A stretch of 64,000 nt of DNA, taken from an uncultured bacterium. Lineage in GTDB: Bacteria; Myxococcota_A; Bradymonadia; UBA7976; VGTA01. The stretch spans positions 1 to 64,000 of the forward strand of contig CALSSE010000005.1 in assembly GCA_943788935.1 (NCBI GenBank), in the 5' to 3' direction. The position numbers and the translations under genes were made by a program. Position 1 is the first letter of the stretch, and each line of letters begins with the position of its first letter. Positions 33,945 to 42,642 of the stretch are shown in pieces. Under the pieces are notes generated by a model. The model ran no database searches, was not told where the DNA came from, and saw only the letters and a list, made by a program, of their open reading frames with translations.

Positions 33945-34502
33945 ATGACTAAAAACCTATTTCTAATATTAATACTAAGTACTTGTATCTTTGCATGTAA
34001 TGATGAAACCGAGAGCGAAGAGACAAACATTAATGATGGTGGAAATGAGAATGTAGCGGGCGAAGCTGCAGCGGGCGAAGCTGCAGCGGGCGAAGCTGCA
34101 GCCGCCGAAGCTGCAGCGGGCGAAGCTACAGCGGGCGAAACTGATGAAATGATGCTCGAAATCATTGGGTCATACACTGATAATTTTATGACAGAGCATG
34201 TCATCACTGATGAGACTTGGACTCAGACTTATGGAGAGGATGCTCCAAGCATTTTCAATATTGAAATTTTCAATAATGAAGCCCAATATCTCATCGCTCA
34301 AAATGACGAGGGAAATATGTACTCTCCCTCACTGTGGAGCCGTATTGATTGGACCATAAATGGAGATGAGCTATGGTTCTGCCAAGGGGTATTTGACGCT
34401 GAGAGCGCTGAAAATGCAGAATCTGCAGCAGCCGCTGACGCCACCGACCCCGCTAACAGCGGTTGTGGAACGTTTGCTTGGTCTCTGCTCACCGCTCAGT
34501 AA
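33945..34502 (+). CDS. Small lipoprotein with AAAGE linker, unknown C-terminal domain
   Basis: The ATG at 33945 has GGAGGAG at 6 nt. The 185-residue product has a signal with lipobox IFAC (Cys18), an acidic Asn-rich stretch, six pentapeptide units of the A-A-A-G-E type, and then about 120 residues that I do not recognise. That part contains SYTDNFMTEHVITDETW and WSRIDWTINGDELWFCQGVFD, and ends with a Cys-containing segment (SGCGTFAWSLLTAQ); it could be a small beta-rich ligand-binding domain. An Ala/Glu stretch (ESAENAESAAAA) sits inside it. It is divergent from the fasciclin lipoprotein gene and shares its repeat unit, and is convergent with the GGESV lipoprotein gene. Confidence 0.78.
   Translation: MTKNLFLILILSTCIFACNDETESEETNINDGGNENVAGEAAAGEAAAGEAAAAEAAAGEATAGETDEMMLEIIGSYTDNFMTEHVITDETWTQTYGEDAPSIFNIEIFNNEAQYLIAQNDEGNMYSPSLWSRIDWTINGDELWFCQGVFDAESAENAESAAAADATDPANSGCGTFAWSLLTAQ
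34051..34140 (+). repeat. 15-bp minisatellite (6 units) encoding AAAGE
   Basis: Units of the type GCAGCGGGCGAAGCT, one with GCC for GGC. The unit is essentially the reverse complement of the array in the divergent fasciclin gene about 700 bp away, with the same coding result (A-A-G-E-A). Confidence 0.9.
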
Positions 34503-34529
34503 GCAACGACGCTCTTAAGAGCTCTAAGA

Positions 34530-35282
34530 TTAGGGACACTGTCCTCCAGAGCCCTTCCAAGCGACAACCTCAGCGTTGATCTCTAAGATCTCATCCCCTG
34601 AGCATTGAATATAAATAAAACGATTATCATATTCACTGCAATCTATGTTTACTTCTACTGTGGACCAATCACCCCGAGTGAATTTGTAGGCGACATTAGT
34701 GAAGTTGGGGAGAGTGACTAGACCGCTCGCGAGGTTATCATTTCGCTCTAATAGGCCTTCATCATCGTTGGGAACCCATTCCGGAGTGAATTGTTCGCTC
34801 GCGAGATAGATGACGTCTTCTGAAGGAGTGCTCTGAGGGAGAGTCACATTAACGCTTACCGTACAAGTCAGCGGAGACTCAATAACACCCATATCTTCTT
34901 CTATGACCTCCCCGCCGACAGACTCTCCGCCGACAGCCTCTCCGCCGACAGCCTCTCCGCCGACAGCCTCTCCGCCGACAGCCTCTCCGCCGACAGCTTC
35001 TCCGCCGACAGACTCTCCGCCGACAGCCTCTCCGCCGACATCCTCTCCGCCGACAGACTCTCCGCCGACAGACTCTCCGCCGACAACCTCTCCGCCGACA
35101 GCCTCTCCGCCGACAGACTCTCCGCCGACAGACTCTCCGCCGATAGCTTCTCCGCCTGCAAGAGGCTCTTCGAAGGACATATCAGGATCGTATGGGCTTG
35201 AGTCTAGCTGACAAGCGTACAGGCTCAAACACACCCCGAGAATAGTGAGACTTGATCTCAATATGTAGTTGACTCGATTCAT
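34530..35282 (-). CDS. Lipoprotein with poly-GGE(S/A)V linker and starch-binding-like/E-set domain
   Basis: A 250-residue lipoprotein with lipobox LYAC (Cys24). After a short acidic stretch come seventeen pentapeptides of the form G-G-E-x-[VI] (residues about 42-127). The last 110 residues look like a beta-sandwich: VSVNVTLPQSTPSEDVIYLASEQFTPEWVPNDDEGLL and YKFTRGDWSTVEVN. That resembles the CBM20/CBM48-type or esterase N-terminal E-set domains, in which YKFTRG-W-TVE is a recurring strand. Two Cys near the C-terminus may pair. Binding of carbohydrate is inference. It is convergent with the AAAGE lipoprotein gene and precedes nothing in its own direction; the beta-barrel gene ends 12 bp upstream of its start, so the two may be co-transcribed. 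Confidence 0.8.
   Translation of the reverse strand: MNRVNYILRSSLTILGVCLSLYACQLDSSPYDPDMSFEEPLAGGEAIGGESVGGESVGGEAVGGEVVGGESVGGESVGGEDVGGEAVGGESVGGEAVGGEAVGGEAVGGEAVGGEAVGGESVGGEVIEEDMGVIESPLTCTVSVNVTLPQSTPSEDVIYLASEQFTPEWVPNDDEGLLERNDNLASGLVTLPNFTNVAYKFTRGDWSTVEVNIDCSEYDNRFIYIQCSGDEILEINAEVVAWKGSGGQCP
34905..35160 (-). repeat. 15-bp minisatellite (about 17 units) encoding GGE(S/A)V
   Basis: Units of the type TCTCCGCCGACAGCC (plus-strand reading), with the fourth residue varying between Ser, Ala, Val and Asp. The array opens long frames in all phases on both strands, which I regard as artefacts. Confidence 0.93.
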
Positions 35283-35294
35283 ATTAATTCCCTC

Positions 35295-36815
35295 TCACCA
35301 ACGCGCTTGCGCTTGTAGTTTAAAGACGGTTTCATCAGGTGGTCCATTGATCTGACGATAACTCGTCGGACTATCATTACGGAGCTGAGAGCTGTCGAGC
35401 TTGATCTGGTCTCCATATTGATAGAAGGCATACGAAGCGAATATATCAATGTCTCTTACAGGACTGAAGCCAACTCGAGGGCTGATCACTCGGAAAGAGA
35501 GAGAATCATATTCTGTATCAAGGATCACTCGATCATAACGGAAACCGGCGAACCACCCTCTCAAAAGATCAAGAGGACGATAAGTGAACTCACTTCCCCA
35601 CTTTAGCCACTGTCGATCATGGAAGTTAAGGTCGGGCTGCTGGTCCTGTCCAAAACTGACCACATGAGCGCTGAGACCAAAGAAACGAAGCTCACTTCGA
35701 CCCAAAAGACGACCGAATTGTTTATTAAAGCCCTTAAAAGTCTTTCTTAAGCGCCATCGAAGATCAAATGTCATCGCCAAGATCTCTCCGGTTCCTGGCT
35801 CACCAAAGTATCTAGACTTGAGACCATTAACTCCGCCACCAGAAGTGTGTAAAAGCTCATGGGCATTTCCAAGAAATAAGGTATTAGCTGCATCTACATA
35901 AGACACACCGAGGCTGAGCTGCCCTACATAAGGGATCGCTGCGTATAAATCCGCGCCCCATGCCTCAATAAAGGACTCTCCCTGACTGAGTACATCTTGT
36001 AGCTCGCCAGAGTCATAGTCTCCATCAGCCGTTGAAGTGCGTACCCAATAAGCGGCGACATCAAACCATCGCCACTTCATTCCCGCGACAACCCACTTCA
36101 TCGGTGTAAACCCTCTCTCCCTCACAGGATCGCCTTGATGAGCCCCCATACCAACTTTCAGATAAACGCTATCCCACGCTTCAAGTTTTAAGCGAGCTCC
36201 ACCGATGTGGGTCCGCGCGAAGAGATATGTATCATATGCATCCAAATAGCCTAAACGTTCCCAAAAAACACCGACTCGAGCGTCGATTTTAAGTTGAGCG
36301 GTAGGGGTCCATCTATGATCTACAAAGGCGGTAGCGATTCCTTTCTGTCCCTTGGGCTGCTCTGCCTGTGCCCAATCGCTTAGCTCCGAAGTAAAGAGAC
36401 CAATCACTACTCGAGTATTCCCTTTGGTAGCGCTCATGAAAGTTTCTACCCACTCTCGCTCGCTCACTCTAGTATAAGCAAAACCTGAGAGAAAGTATTG
36501 GTCATCGATGAGGTAAGGACGACGATCACCTGTCAGCCCTCCAGAGATCATCAGCGGGAGTCGCGCATAACCATTGAGGTCAAGTCTCCACCCTTTATAT
36601 TTTACAGAAGGCTCGCTTTCGTCTTCTTGAACGCGAGCAGAGGGCGGAGGCCCATCTTCTGAAAAGCTGGGGCGTTGTGGCTGAACTTCTGTGGGAGGGG
36701 CGGCGTCAGCCACAACAGAGATTAAGGTGAGTAAAGCAGAGAACAGAATAGCTAGGGGTAGGTAACCCCTGGCCACTCGTAATGCAAAGAGAGGTGACGA
36801 TGGGGGGTATTTCAA
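35295..36815 (-). CDS. Outer-membrane beta-barrel protein, unknown function
   Basis: A 506-residue protein. The start is a TTG with GGAG 8 nt upstream; no downstream ATG would keep the signal peptide. Residues 1-40 form a signal peptide (LPLAILFSALLTLISVVADAA). A Pro-rich acidic linker (about 40-70) follows. The remainder alternates aromatic and polar residues in strands such as WRLDLNGYARLPLMI, AWDSVYLKVGMGAH, FDVAAYWVRTS, and ends QAQARW, an aromatic C-terminus typical of barrels inserted by BamA. This is a large barrel (perhaps 16-18 strands) of the porin-like sort. Substrate unknown. It lies just upstream of the GGESV lipoprotein gene on the same strand and is divergent from the GH15-like gene, which may point to carbohydrate handling. 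Confidence 0.8.
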   Translation of the reverse strand: MKYPPSSPLFALRVARGYLPLAILFSALLTLISVVADAAPPTEVQPQRPSFSEDGPPPSARVQEDESEPSVKYKGWRLDLNGYARLPLMISGGLTGDRRPYLIDDQYFLSGFAYTRVSEREWVETFMSATKGNTRVVIGLFTSELSDWAQAEQPKGQKGIATAFVDHRWTPTAQLKIDARVGVFWERLGYLDAYDTYLFARTHIGGARLKLEAWDSVYLKVGMGAHQGDPVRERGFTPMKWVVAGMKWRWFDVAAYWVRTSTADGDYDSGELQDVLSQGESFIEAWGADLYAAIPYVGQLSLGVSYVDAANTLFLGNAHELLHTSGGGVNGLKSRYFGEPGTGEILAMTFDLRWRLRKTFKGFNKQFGRLLGRSELRFFGLSAHVVSFGQDQQPDLNFHDRQWLKWGSEFTYRPLDLLRGWFAGFRYDRVILDTEYDSLSFRVISPRVGFSPVRDIDIFASYAFYQYGDQIKLDSSQLRNDSPTSYRQINGPPDETVFKLQAQARW

Positions 36816-36964
36816 AATTAGAGCTCCAATATGTTATTCTCTTGATGAAGGCCTTAGACTTAATCTATATAAGCAGATAACACCCTGTGCAATATTTTTA
36901 TAACAATCGTTATGTGTTAGTATATATCTCCATTAATCACTCCATATCTTGAAGGAAATCAATC

Positions 36965-39520
36965 ATGAGAAGGCGCAAACTACTTTTTGCATTCACCGTG
37001 AGTCAATCGAGACTCTCGCTCATCGCGCTCTCTCTTGGGATGCTGTTCATCGCACAACACTTTGCCCCCTCTTCAGCGTCTGCGCAGGGGAGAACTTGGT
37101 TCTACATGCCAACTGGTAACGGTCATGGCTTTCAGATATTTGACCGACGTGAGGGTAAAATAACTTACTTCTTGGAGCATCCTTATCGCTTTGTTGCTCC
37201 AAGTGGTACAAATCTCCCTGTCGATCGAACCACTCCCGGTATTGGTCGTCGTGACCTCGCTCATGACCTCTATTTTGGAGTGAGTGTCAACGATGAACGT
37301 CGATGGCTTAACCAGCTAACCTCCGAGGTTGTCTATGAGGAGCAGACAAACATCATTAAAGGCACCCAACGGGCAGGAGGAGTGGAGTTTGATTCATACT
37401 TCTTCTCGCCATTTGGCCTAGAAGCTAACGCCATGGTTATGTTGATCAGAGCACGTGGAGAAGCGGGAGCAGAGGTCAGTGTCTTCTCCAAGCCTAACTT
37501 AAAATTTGGTCAAGGCGGCTCTCGCACCGACCCAGTTGACAGTGGAGAACAGCTCTCTTGGATGGCCGATGAAGGGTATGCCATAGAAACCGGTGAGGGT
37601 GGGGGACATGCGATATATGTCCCGATTGGTGGAATAGACATCGCTGCCCTCGGCACTGATGCGACTTTGTACCAAGAGATGCTTGATCGTGGATCAGTGA
37701 CACCATCTACTAGCTGCCAAGAGTCTGGCTGCGTCTTTGTCGGGCAGAAAAATCTAATCCTCGACGATAGCGGTGAGGCGTGGTGGGGCATGGTGACTCT
37801 CTTCGTTAATGATAATCCGAATCATCCACAGAGCGCTGCCTTCCGAGATGTACGTAGCGCAGAATCAGTGCTCGCTCAGTGGAGAGAGTTCGCCGGAGAG
37901 CAAGACGCTAAGTCTCTTCATGACTCGGTGATCGCCGAGTGGAACGCTTGGTATGTCGACGCGATGCCCGCTGAGCTCAATGAAGAAGAGCGTAAGATCT
38001 GGCGGCAGTCAGAAACAGTCTTAAGGATGGGTCAGGTCCGAGAGCCCATGCAGGATAACCGTAAAAACTTAGGGATGTTCCTCGCCGCACTCCCCATAGG
38101 GGAATGGCACACCGGATGGGTACGAGATGGCGTCTATGCGGTCGTCTCTATGGCCATGAATGGTCACCATGAGGAGGCTCGTTTAGGCGTAGAATTCTTC
38201 TTAAATGCTGAGAAAGGTGTTTTTCCCGAGCTCGGAGACCAGTATCGAGTCTCCTCTTGTCGGTATTTCGGCAATGGACAGGAGGAGTCTGATGGTAATT
38301 ATGCGGGTCCAAATCTCGAAACTGACGGCTGGGGATTAGTATTATGGGGCGCGGCGATGTACCTCCACTACAGCTGTAACCTAGATTGGCTTAATCAGAC
38401 AACAGTCTATGGCGACACAGTATTTGATGGCCTACACCAAATCGCCCAAGATATTGATGCTATGATCGAACCAAGTACCGGCTTACCCAAAGCCGAAGCC
38501 TCTATCTGGGAAGTGCACTGGGATTTACGGCAGACCTTCACTTATACAGCTGCCGCTCAAGCGAGAGGACTCTATGATTTTGCTCAGATCGCGTATGCCG
38601 CTGGTAGAGAAGACCTAGCCAATGACTATTGGGCAAAAGCTGAGCGAATGCACCAAGCGATCCGCAGTCAATTAGTCTATCGTCCACTGAGTAGCCTCGC
38701 CTCTCACCGCGGCGTGGCGAATCAAAATGTACACGTAGATGGCTCTACCGTAGAAGCCTTACATTGGGGATTAATCACCACTGATGACCCGGTCTTTACC
38801 GGGACTTTGAGTCAATATGACCGCCTGCGAACTAACTATGGAGGCTATCGTCGTCTCGAGCCCTCTCTCTCTCTAACAGGAGAGAGCGGCGCCAATGAAT
38901 ATGATCTCAGCGAGTGGGTCTTACTCGATCTACGAATCGGTGATATGTGGCGCGCTGTGGGTAATTCAACTCGCGCTGATGAGCTGCTCGATAAGATCAC
39001 TGAGGACGCCATCGCTAATGATTACTTGATCCCTGAGCTCTATGAGCCCAATAGCGGTGAATATGCCGGTGTTGTGCCTATGGTCGGCTATGGTGCGGGT
39101 GCTTGGCAACTCAGTCAACTCTATAAGTATGATGTTCGTCCTCCTACTTTTGGAGTTGGCTTTGAAGCCTGCGTCGAACGACCTGTAGTCGGTGGTGAAG
39201 AAGTCAGCGCCGGCGCCGAAAATAACGCCGGAACTGAAGTGAGCGCCGGAGCTGAAGCTAACGCCGGAGCTGAAGCTAACGCCGGGACTGACGCCAACGC
39301 CGGAACTGAATCCAACGCTGGAACAAGACCCTCTTTTGGTGGATCGAACAGCGGTTTTATGCCCAATACAAACAATGCTGAAGAAGATGAAAAATACGAT
39401 TGGGAGGGTGAGCCTAAAGCGAGCTTTTGTAACGCGAAGACAGGAGCGTTCCCCTCTAGCCTACTCGCTCTATGGCTATGTATAGGTCTATTGGTGCATC
39501 GTCGACGTCACTTGGCGTGA
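36965..39520 (+). CDS. Exported GH15-like glycoside hydrolase with MYXO-CTERM-like anchor
   Basis: An 851-residue exported protein. The signal peptide ends near residue 41 (SSASAQ). About 45-320 form a beta-sandwich lead domain; about 330-740 form an (alpha/alpha)6 barrel like glucoamylase family GH15. Hallmarks are GEWHTGWVRDGVYAVVSMAMNG, NLETDGWGLVLWG with candidate acid Glu452, and SIWEVHW with candidate base Glu516. Residues about 748-790 are N-A-G-[AT]-[ED]-x repeats. The C-terminus has a Cys (ASFCNAK), a hydrophobic helix (LLALWLCIGLLV) and an Arg/His-rich end, the layout of MYXO-CTERM sorting signals. I infer cleavage of an alpha-glucan or a similar sugar at the cell surface. AAGGAA precedes the ATG at 8 nt. 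The 3' end overlaps coaE by 13 bp (convergent). Confidence 0.85.
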   Translation: MRRRKLLFAFTVSQSRLSLIALSLGMLFIAQHFAPSSASAQGRTWFYMPTGNGHGFQIFDRREGKITYFLEHPYRFVAPSGTNLPVDRTTPGIGRRDLAHDLYFGVSVNDERRWLNQLTSEVVYEEQTNIIKGTQRAGGVEFDSYFFSPFGLEANAMVMLIRARGEAGAEVSVFSKPNLKFGQGGSRTDPVDSGEQLSWMADEGYAIETGEGGGHAIYVPIGGIDIAALGTDATLYQEMLDRGSVTPSTSCQESGCVFVGQKNLILDDSGEAWWGMVTLFVNDNPNHPQSAAFRDVRSAESVLAQWREFAGEQDAKSLHDSVIAEWNAWYVDAMPAELNEEERKIWRQSETVLRMGQVREPMQDNRKNLGMFLAALPIGEWHTGWVRDGVYAVVSMAMNGHHEEARLGVEFFLNAEKGVFPELGDQYRVSSCRYFGNGQEESDGNYAGPNLETDGWGLVLWGAAMYLHYSCNLDWLNQTTVYGDTVFDGLHQIAQDIDAMIEPSTGLPKAEASIWEVHWDLRQTFTYTAAAQARGLYDFAQIAYAAGREDLANDYWAKAERMHQAIRSQLVYRPLSSLASHRGVANQNVHVDGSTVEALHWGLITTDDPVFTGTLSQYDRLRTNYGGYRRLEPSLSLTGESGANEYDLSEWVLLDLRIGDMWRAVGNSTRADELLDKITEDAIANDYLIPELYEPNSGEYAGVVPMVGYGAGAWQLSQLYKYDVRPPTFGVGFEACVERPVVGGEEVSAGAENNAGTEVSAGAEANAGAEANAGTDANAGTESNAGTRPSFGGSNSGFMPNTNNAEEDEKYDWEGEPKASFCNAKTGAFPSSLLALWLCIGLLVHRRRHLA
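39208..39330 (+). repeat. 18-bp repeat encoding NAG(A/T)(E/D)x linker before the C-terminal anchor
   Basis: About seven hexapeptide units (such as AACGCCGGAGCTGAAGCT) with variation at the fourth to sixth codons. It separates the catalytic domain from the C-terminal Cys/helix/Arg anchor. Confidence 0.85.
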
Positions 39521-40128
39521 GTCAAAACGCTCCATAGAATCTCTAATTGACGATCAAGAGCTGACCAATCACCGCTGTTATCGACGAGATAGTCAGCGAG
39601 AGAGGCCTTCTCAGAGAGAGGAAGCTGAGCGCTCACCCGGGCTTGAGCCTCCTCTTTGCTGAGATGATCACGTCTCATGATACGATCAAGCTGAACCGAT
39701 GAGGACGTTGTGACTACAACCAATGGCCTAAATCTCTCAGCTCGTCCGGCTTCGATGAGGAGGGCTGCATCATAAACAACCAACGGAGGAGAGCCGCTGA
39801 GGGCCTCTTCTATTTGACGAGCGCTCTCAGAAGCGATCAAGGGATGGGTGATCTCTTCGAGCGCTATTCGCTCCTCAGGATCAGAGAAGACGATCTCACC
39901 GAGGACTGCTCTATTTAATCCCCCTTTATCATTTAAGAGACTCACTCCCCAACGAGCGACAACTCTCCGGAGACCCTCAGAGCCAGGAATGAGCACTTCT
40001 CGAGCGATCCGATCAGCGTCGACGATCACCGCTCCTCGAGCTTGAAGACGCTCAGAGACCGCGCTCTTCCCACAAGCGATTCCACCGGTAAGCCCAATCA
40101 GAGGAGTAGCCTTTCTGATATCGCTCAT
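39508..40128 (-). CDS. coaE: Dephospho-CoA kinase
   Basis: A 206-residue kinase for the last step of CoA synthesis (3'-phosphorylation of dephospho-CoA). The P-loop GLTGGIACGKS (about 12-22) and the typical DADRIAREVL segment follow in order, with HPLIASES and the late RRDHLSKEEAQARVSAQLP lid region. The C-terminal ADYLVDNSGDW is also characteristic. Its start lies 11 bp after the miaB stop, so the two form a unit on the minus strand. Its 3' end overlaps the GH15-like gene by 13 bp in the opposite direction. Confidence 0.96.
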   Translation of the reverse strand: MSDIRKATPLIGLTGGIACGKSAVSERLQARGAVIVDADRIAREVLIPGSEGLRRVVARWGVSLLNDKGGLNRAVLGEIVFSDPEERIALEEITHPLIASESARQIEEALSGSPPLVVYDAALLIEAGRAERFRPLVVVTTSSSVQLDRIMRRDHLSKEEAQARVSAQLPLSEKASLADYLVDNSGDWSALDRQLEILWSVLTHAK

Positions 40129-40139
40129 CGCTGCTTCAC

Positions 40140-41612
40140 TCAGCGATTATGTAGACTGAGTGGTGTATCAGACTCGCTCTGTAAATCGCTAATTCGTGGA
40201 CCAAGGGGGGCACGACTGACCACCTCTAGCGCTTCACCAAAGAGCGTATGACTCGTGGCTCTAGTGACCTTTACCCTCACCATATCACCAGGATGATATC
40301 CATCTTGCTCGAAGATCGTCGTTCTAAAACAGCTTGAGCGCCCCATCACTTGATTAGGATTACGTCGAGTAGGACCGATCACTAAAACCTCATGTACCCT
40401 GCCGATTTGAGTCTGATTCACCTCGGCGCAAATCACCTCTTGAATATCGATCAACTCGCGCAGTCGATCCTTCTTCTCTTGTAGCGGCACATCGTCAGGC
40501 TTCTTACGAGCGGCGAGCGTTCCATCTCTCTCACTGTAGTAGAACATAAAGGCGCTATCAAAGCGCACCTCTCTCATGAGCGATAAAGTCTCTTCAAAGT
40601 CTTCGCGAGTTTCACCAGGATAGCCAACGATCACATCGGTAGAGAAACTAAAGTCGGGGAGGATCTCCCGAGCGCTCGTCATCAGCTCAACATATCTCTC
40701 CCGACTATATCCACGACGCATGTCTTTGAGGATTCGGGTACTCCCCGACTGAACTGGTAAATGGATATTCCGCCCTACTTTAGGGAGCTCGGCGAGGCGA
40801 TTGAGTAAACGAGGCGTAAAATCGTTAGGATAGGGTGAGGTGAAGCGAATACGCTCTATTCCCTCAACCTCATGAACCATTGATAAGAGATCAGCGAAGT
40901 CACAGCCCTTCTCGTAATAAGAAGAGACGGTCTGCCCTAATAGAGTCACCTCACGAAAACCTTGCTCAGACATCTCTCGCGCTTGAGCGACCACCTCAGC
41001 GGGCGAGAGGCTACGCTCTCGTCCACGTACAAAGGGGACAATGCAGAAAGAACAGAACTTATCACATCCACGTTGAATAGAGACCCAGCCCGACACTCCA
41101 GGGACTCGATCGACCTCTATCCGCTCATACATCTCCGTCTTATCGAGCTGAATATCGATGGAAGGGTTAGGATTATTGAGTTTACGTCGTGGCTTAGGAC
41201 TCTGTCCTTCTTGGGCGAGAACCGACTCAGGGCTTAGCTCTGCGGTGTCTCCTCGGTATACTAGCTCGTCCACGAGCTGAGGGAGTCTTCGATACGCATC
41301 AGGTCCCACAACGAGGTCTACATAGGGGGTTCTCTGTACTAGCTTCTCTCGCATACGTTCAGCCATACATCCAGTGACCCCGAGCACTAAGTCTGGATTT
41401 TTACGTTTAAGATCTTTGAGCCACCCGAGACGACCAAAGATTCTCTCCTCGGCTCGCTCTCTCACCGCGCAGGTGTTGAGGAGGACCACATCGGCCTCAC
41501 TCTGCTCTTTGGTGAGCTCATAACCTTGTTTACGTAACAAGCCATACATCAGCTCTGTGTCGGCTTCATTCATTTGACAGCCATAGGTCTCAATCATCAC
41601 TTTTTTGCTCAT
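40140..41612 (-). CDS. miaB: tRNA-2-methylthio-N6-dimethylallyladenosine synthase
   Basis: A 490-residue radical-SAM methylthiotransferase acting on tRNA position 37. The N-terminal UPF0004 domain has the three cluster cysteines Cys12 (ETYGCQMNE), Cys48 (LLNTCAVRE) and Cys82 (VTGCMAER). The radical-SAM cluster is C-x3-C-x2-C at Cys183, 187 and 190 (CDKFCSFC). A C-terminal TRAM domain follows (about residues 400-465; VLVIGPTRRNPNQVMGRSS). ETYGCQMN and the TRAM domain favour MiaB over MtaB or RimO. A roughly 30-residue Pro/Asn-rich insert lies near 130-155, before the radical-SAM domain. It is the first gene of the miaB-coaE pair. Confidence 0.95.
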   Translation of the reverse strand: MSKKVMIETYGCQMNEADTELMYGLLRKQGYELTKEQSEADVVLLNTCAVRERAEERIFGRLGWLKDLKRKNPDLVLGVTGCMAERMREKLVQRTPYVDLVVGPDAYRRLPQLVDELVYRGDTAELSPESVLAQEGQSPKPRRKLNNPNPSIDIQLDKTEMYERIEVDRVPGVSGWVSIQRGCDKFCSFCIVPFVRGRERSLSPAEVVAQAREMSEQGFREVTLLGQTVSSYYEKGCDFADLLSMVHEVEGIERIRFTSPYPNDFTPRLLNRLAELPKVGRNIHLPVQSGSTRILKDMRRGYSRERYVELMTSAREILPDFSFSTDVIVGYPGETREDFEETLSLMREVRFDSAFMFYYSERDGTLAARKKPDDVPLQEKKDRLRELIDIQEVICAEVNQTQIGRVHEVLVIGPTRRNPNQVMGRSSCFRTTIFEQDGYHPGDMVRVKVTRATSHTLFGEALEVVSRAPLGPRISDLQSESDTPLSLHNR

Positions 41613-41714
41613 TTTATACCCCTATGTTAAGCCTTCGCCTTTTATCACATCCATTCATTATTCTCTAGAAGATCATCAAGGCTATCTACTAGAGTCAGCC
41701 GCGAGAGTGAGAGA

Positions 41715-42578
41715 TCACCAACTTAAGGTCAGACCTGCCATATATTTGGCGTTTACGCCATCACTAGCAAGCGGTGCGTCCATAGAGAGATCAACTTGTG
41801 ACCCTCGTGAGATCCGTAAGGTCAAGCCTCCTCCAACGAGCGGAGTGACAACTTCACCCAAGACCTCGGCCCCCGCTTGAGTAAAGATTGACCAATCTAC
41901 CTCACTCCAAGAGAGCGCAGCGACCATCCCCAAATAATGAGTAAGTTCTTCGCCATAAGCCACCTCTTGACCATAAAGAGAGCCATCTTGTAGTCCATAT
42001 CTGAAGGCAAGCCCTGTAGAGAGTTTATGATTAAGAGGATGACTAATTTGAGCCCCCAGAGAGACCAAAGGATCTGGGGTTAAAGCCTGTTCTGCTCCCC
42101 TCACCGGTACCCCGACCATTAATACTGAGGAAAACTCAATTCTTGACCATCGTTTGGCCCACTTAGCGCCAAGTTGTGCTCCACCGACAGATAACTCAGG
42201 GGTCACTTCTTGCCCGTCAGTCCCTACAAAGGGAGCCACTTGAGTGAGAGTCGGGCTCATTAATCGCAGCTCCCAACCATATTTCAAACCATAGCGAAGT
42301 ATCCCATTGATTGTAGAGTCTTCACTAGGTCGCCACGCACCTCCAAGTTCCATGTGCCAATGTCCGGGATCAACAGAGGAGGTCGAATCAGCGTAACCTG
42401 GCCGATCAGGGACCAATAAAGGAGCCTCAGAGTCGACGATTGACTGAGCTCGCGCGCGAGACTGATGAATCACTACCAATGTAGTAGAGACAGCAAGCGT
42501 GGTTACATAAAAGGTGATCAGATGAGCGATCAATCTCAATAAATGAGATTCACTCTTAGGGCGTGTCATAGGGGTCAT
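41715..42578 (-). CDS. Outer-membrane beta-barrel (transporter-like) protein
   Basis: The mature part begins with LLVPDRPGYADSTSSVDPGHWHMELG, a pattern (DRPG/DF-x-STS-x3-PGH-x2-E) seen at the start of a widespread proteobacterial barrel family annotated as transporters (PF13557-like). Alternating strands follow (YGWELRLMSP, IEFSSVLMVGVPV, YKLGMVAALSW-like) and the protein ends GLTLSW, an aromatic barrel ending. The ATG at 42578 gives a 287-residue protein whose signal ends near ARAQ. An ATG at 42665 inside the upstream gene would add 29 residues before the signal; neither start has a good ribosome-binding site. It follows the class V aminotransferase gene on the same strand. Ligand unknown. 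Confidence 0.75.
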   Translation of the reverse strand: MTPMTRPKSESHLLRLIAHLITFYVTTLAVSTTLVVIHQSRARAQSIVDSEAPLLVPDRPGYADSTSSVDPGHWHMELGGAWRPSEDSTINGILRYGLKYGWELRLMSPTLTQVAPFVGTDGQEVTPELSVGGAQLGAKWAKRWSRIEFSSVLMVGVPVRGAEQALTPDPLVSLGAQISHPLNHKLSTGLAFRYGLQDGSLYGQEVAYGEELTHYLGMVAALSWSEVDWSIFTQAGAEVLGEVVTPLVGGGLTLRISRGSQVDLSMDAPLASDGVNAKYMAGLTLSW

Positions 42579-42642
42579 GATGATGCTCGTCTTTAAAGAT
42601 AAATAAGCGATGATAAAGCGAAGGTACAGAGAGATAGGAATC

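Noticed and set aside
34511..34522. GCTCTTAAGAGC palindrome as a terminator between convergent lipoprotein genes
   Set aside because: A perfect 12-bp palindrome with only a 4-bp GC stem possible and no T-run; too weak to call.
34903..35211. Open frames of Pro/Thr/Ser opposite the GGESV array
   Set aside because: Artefacts of the 15-bp repeat; no start signal or conserved domain.
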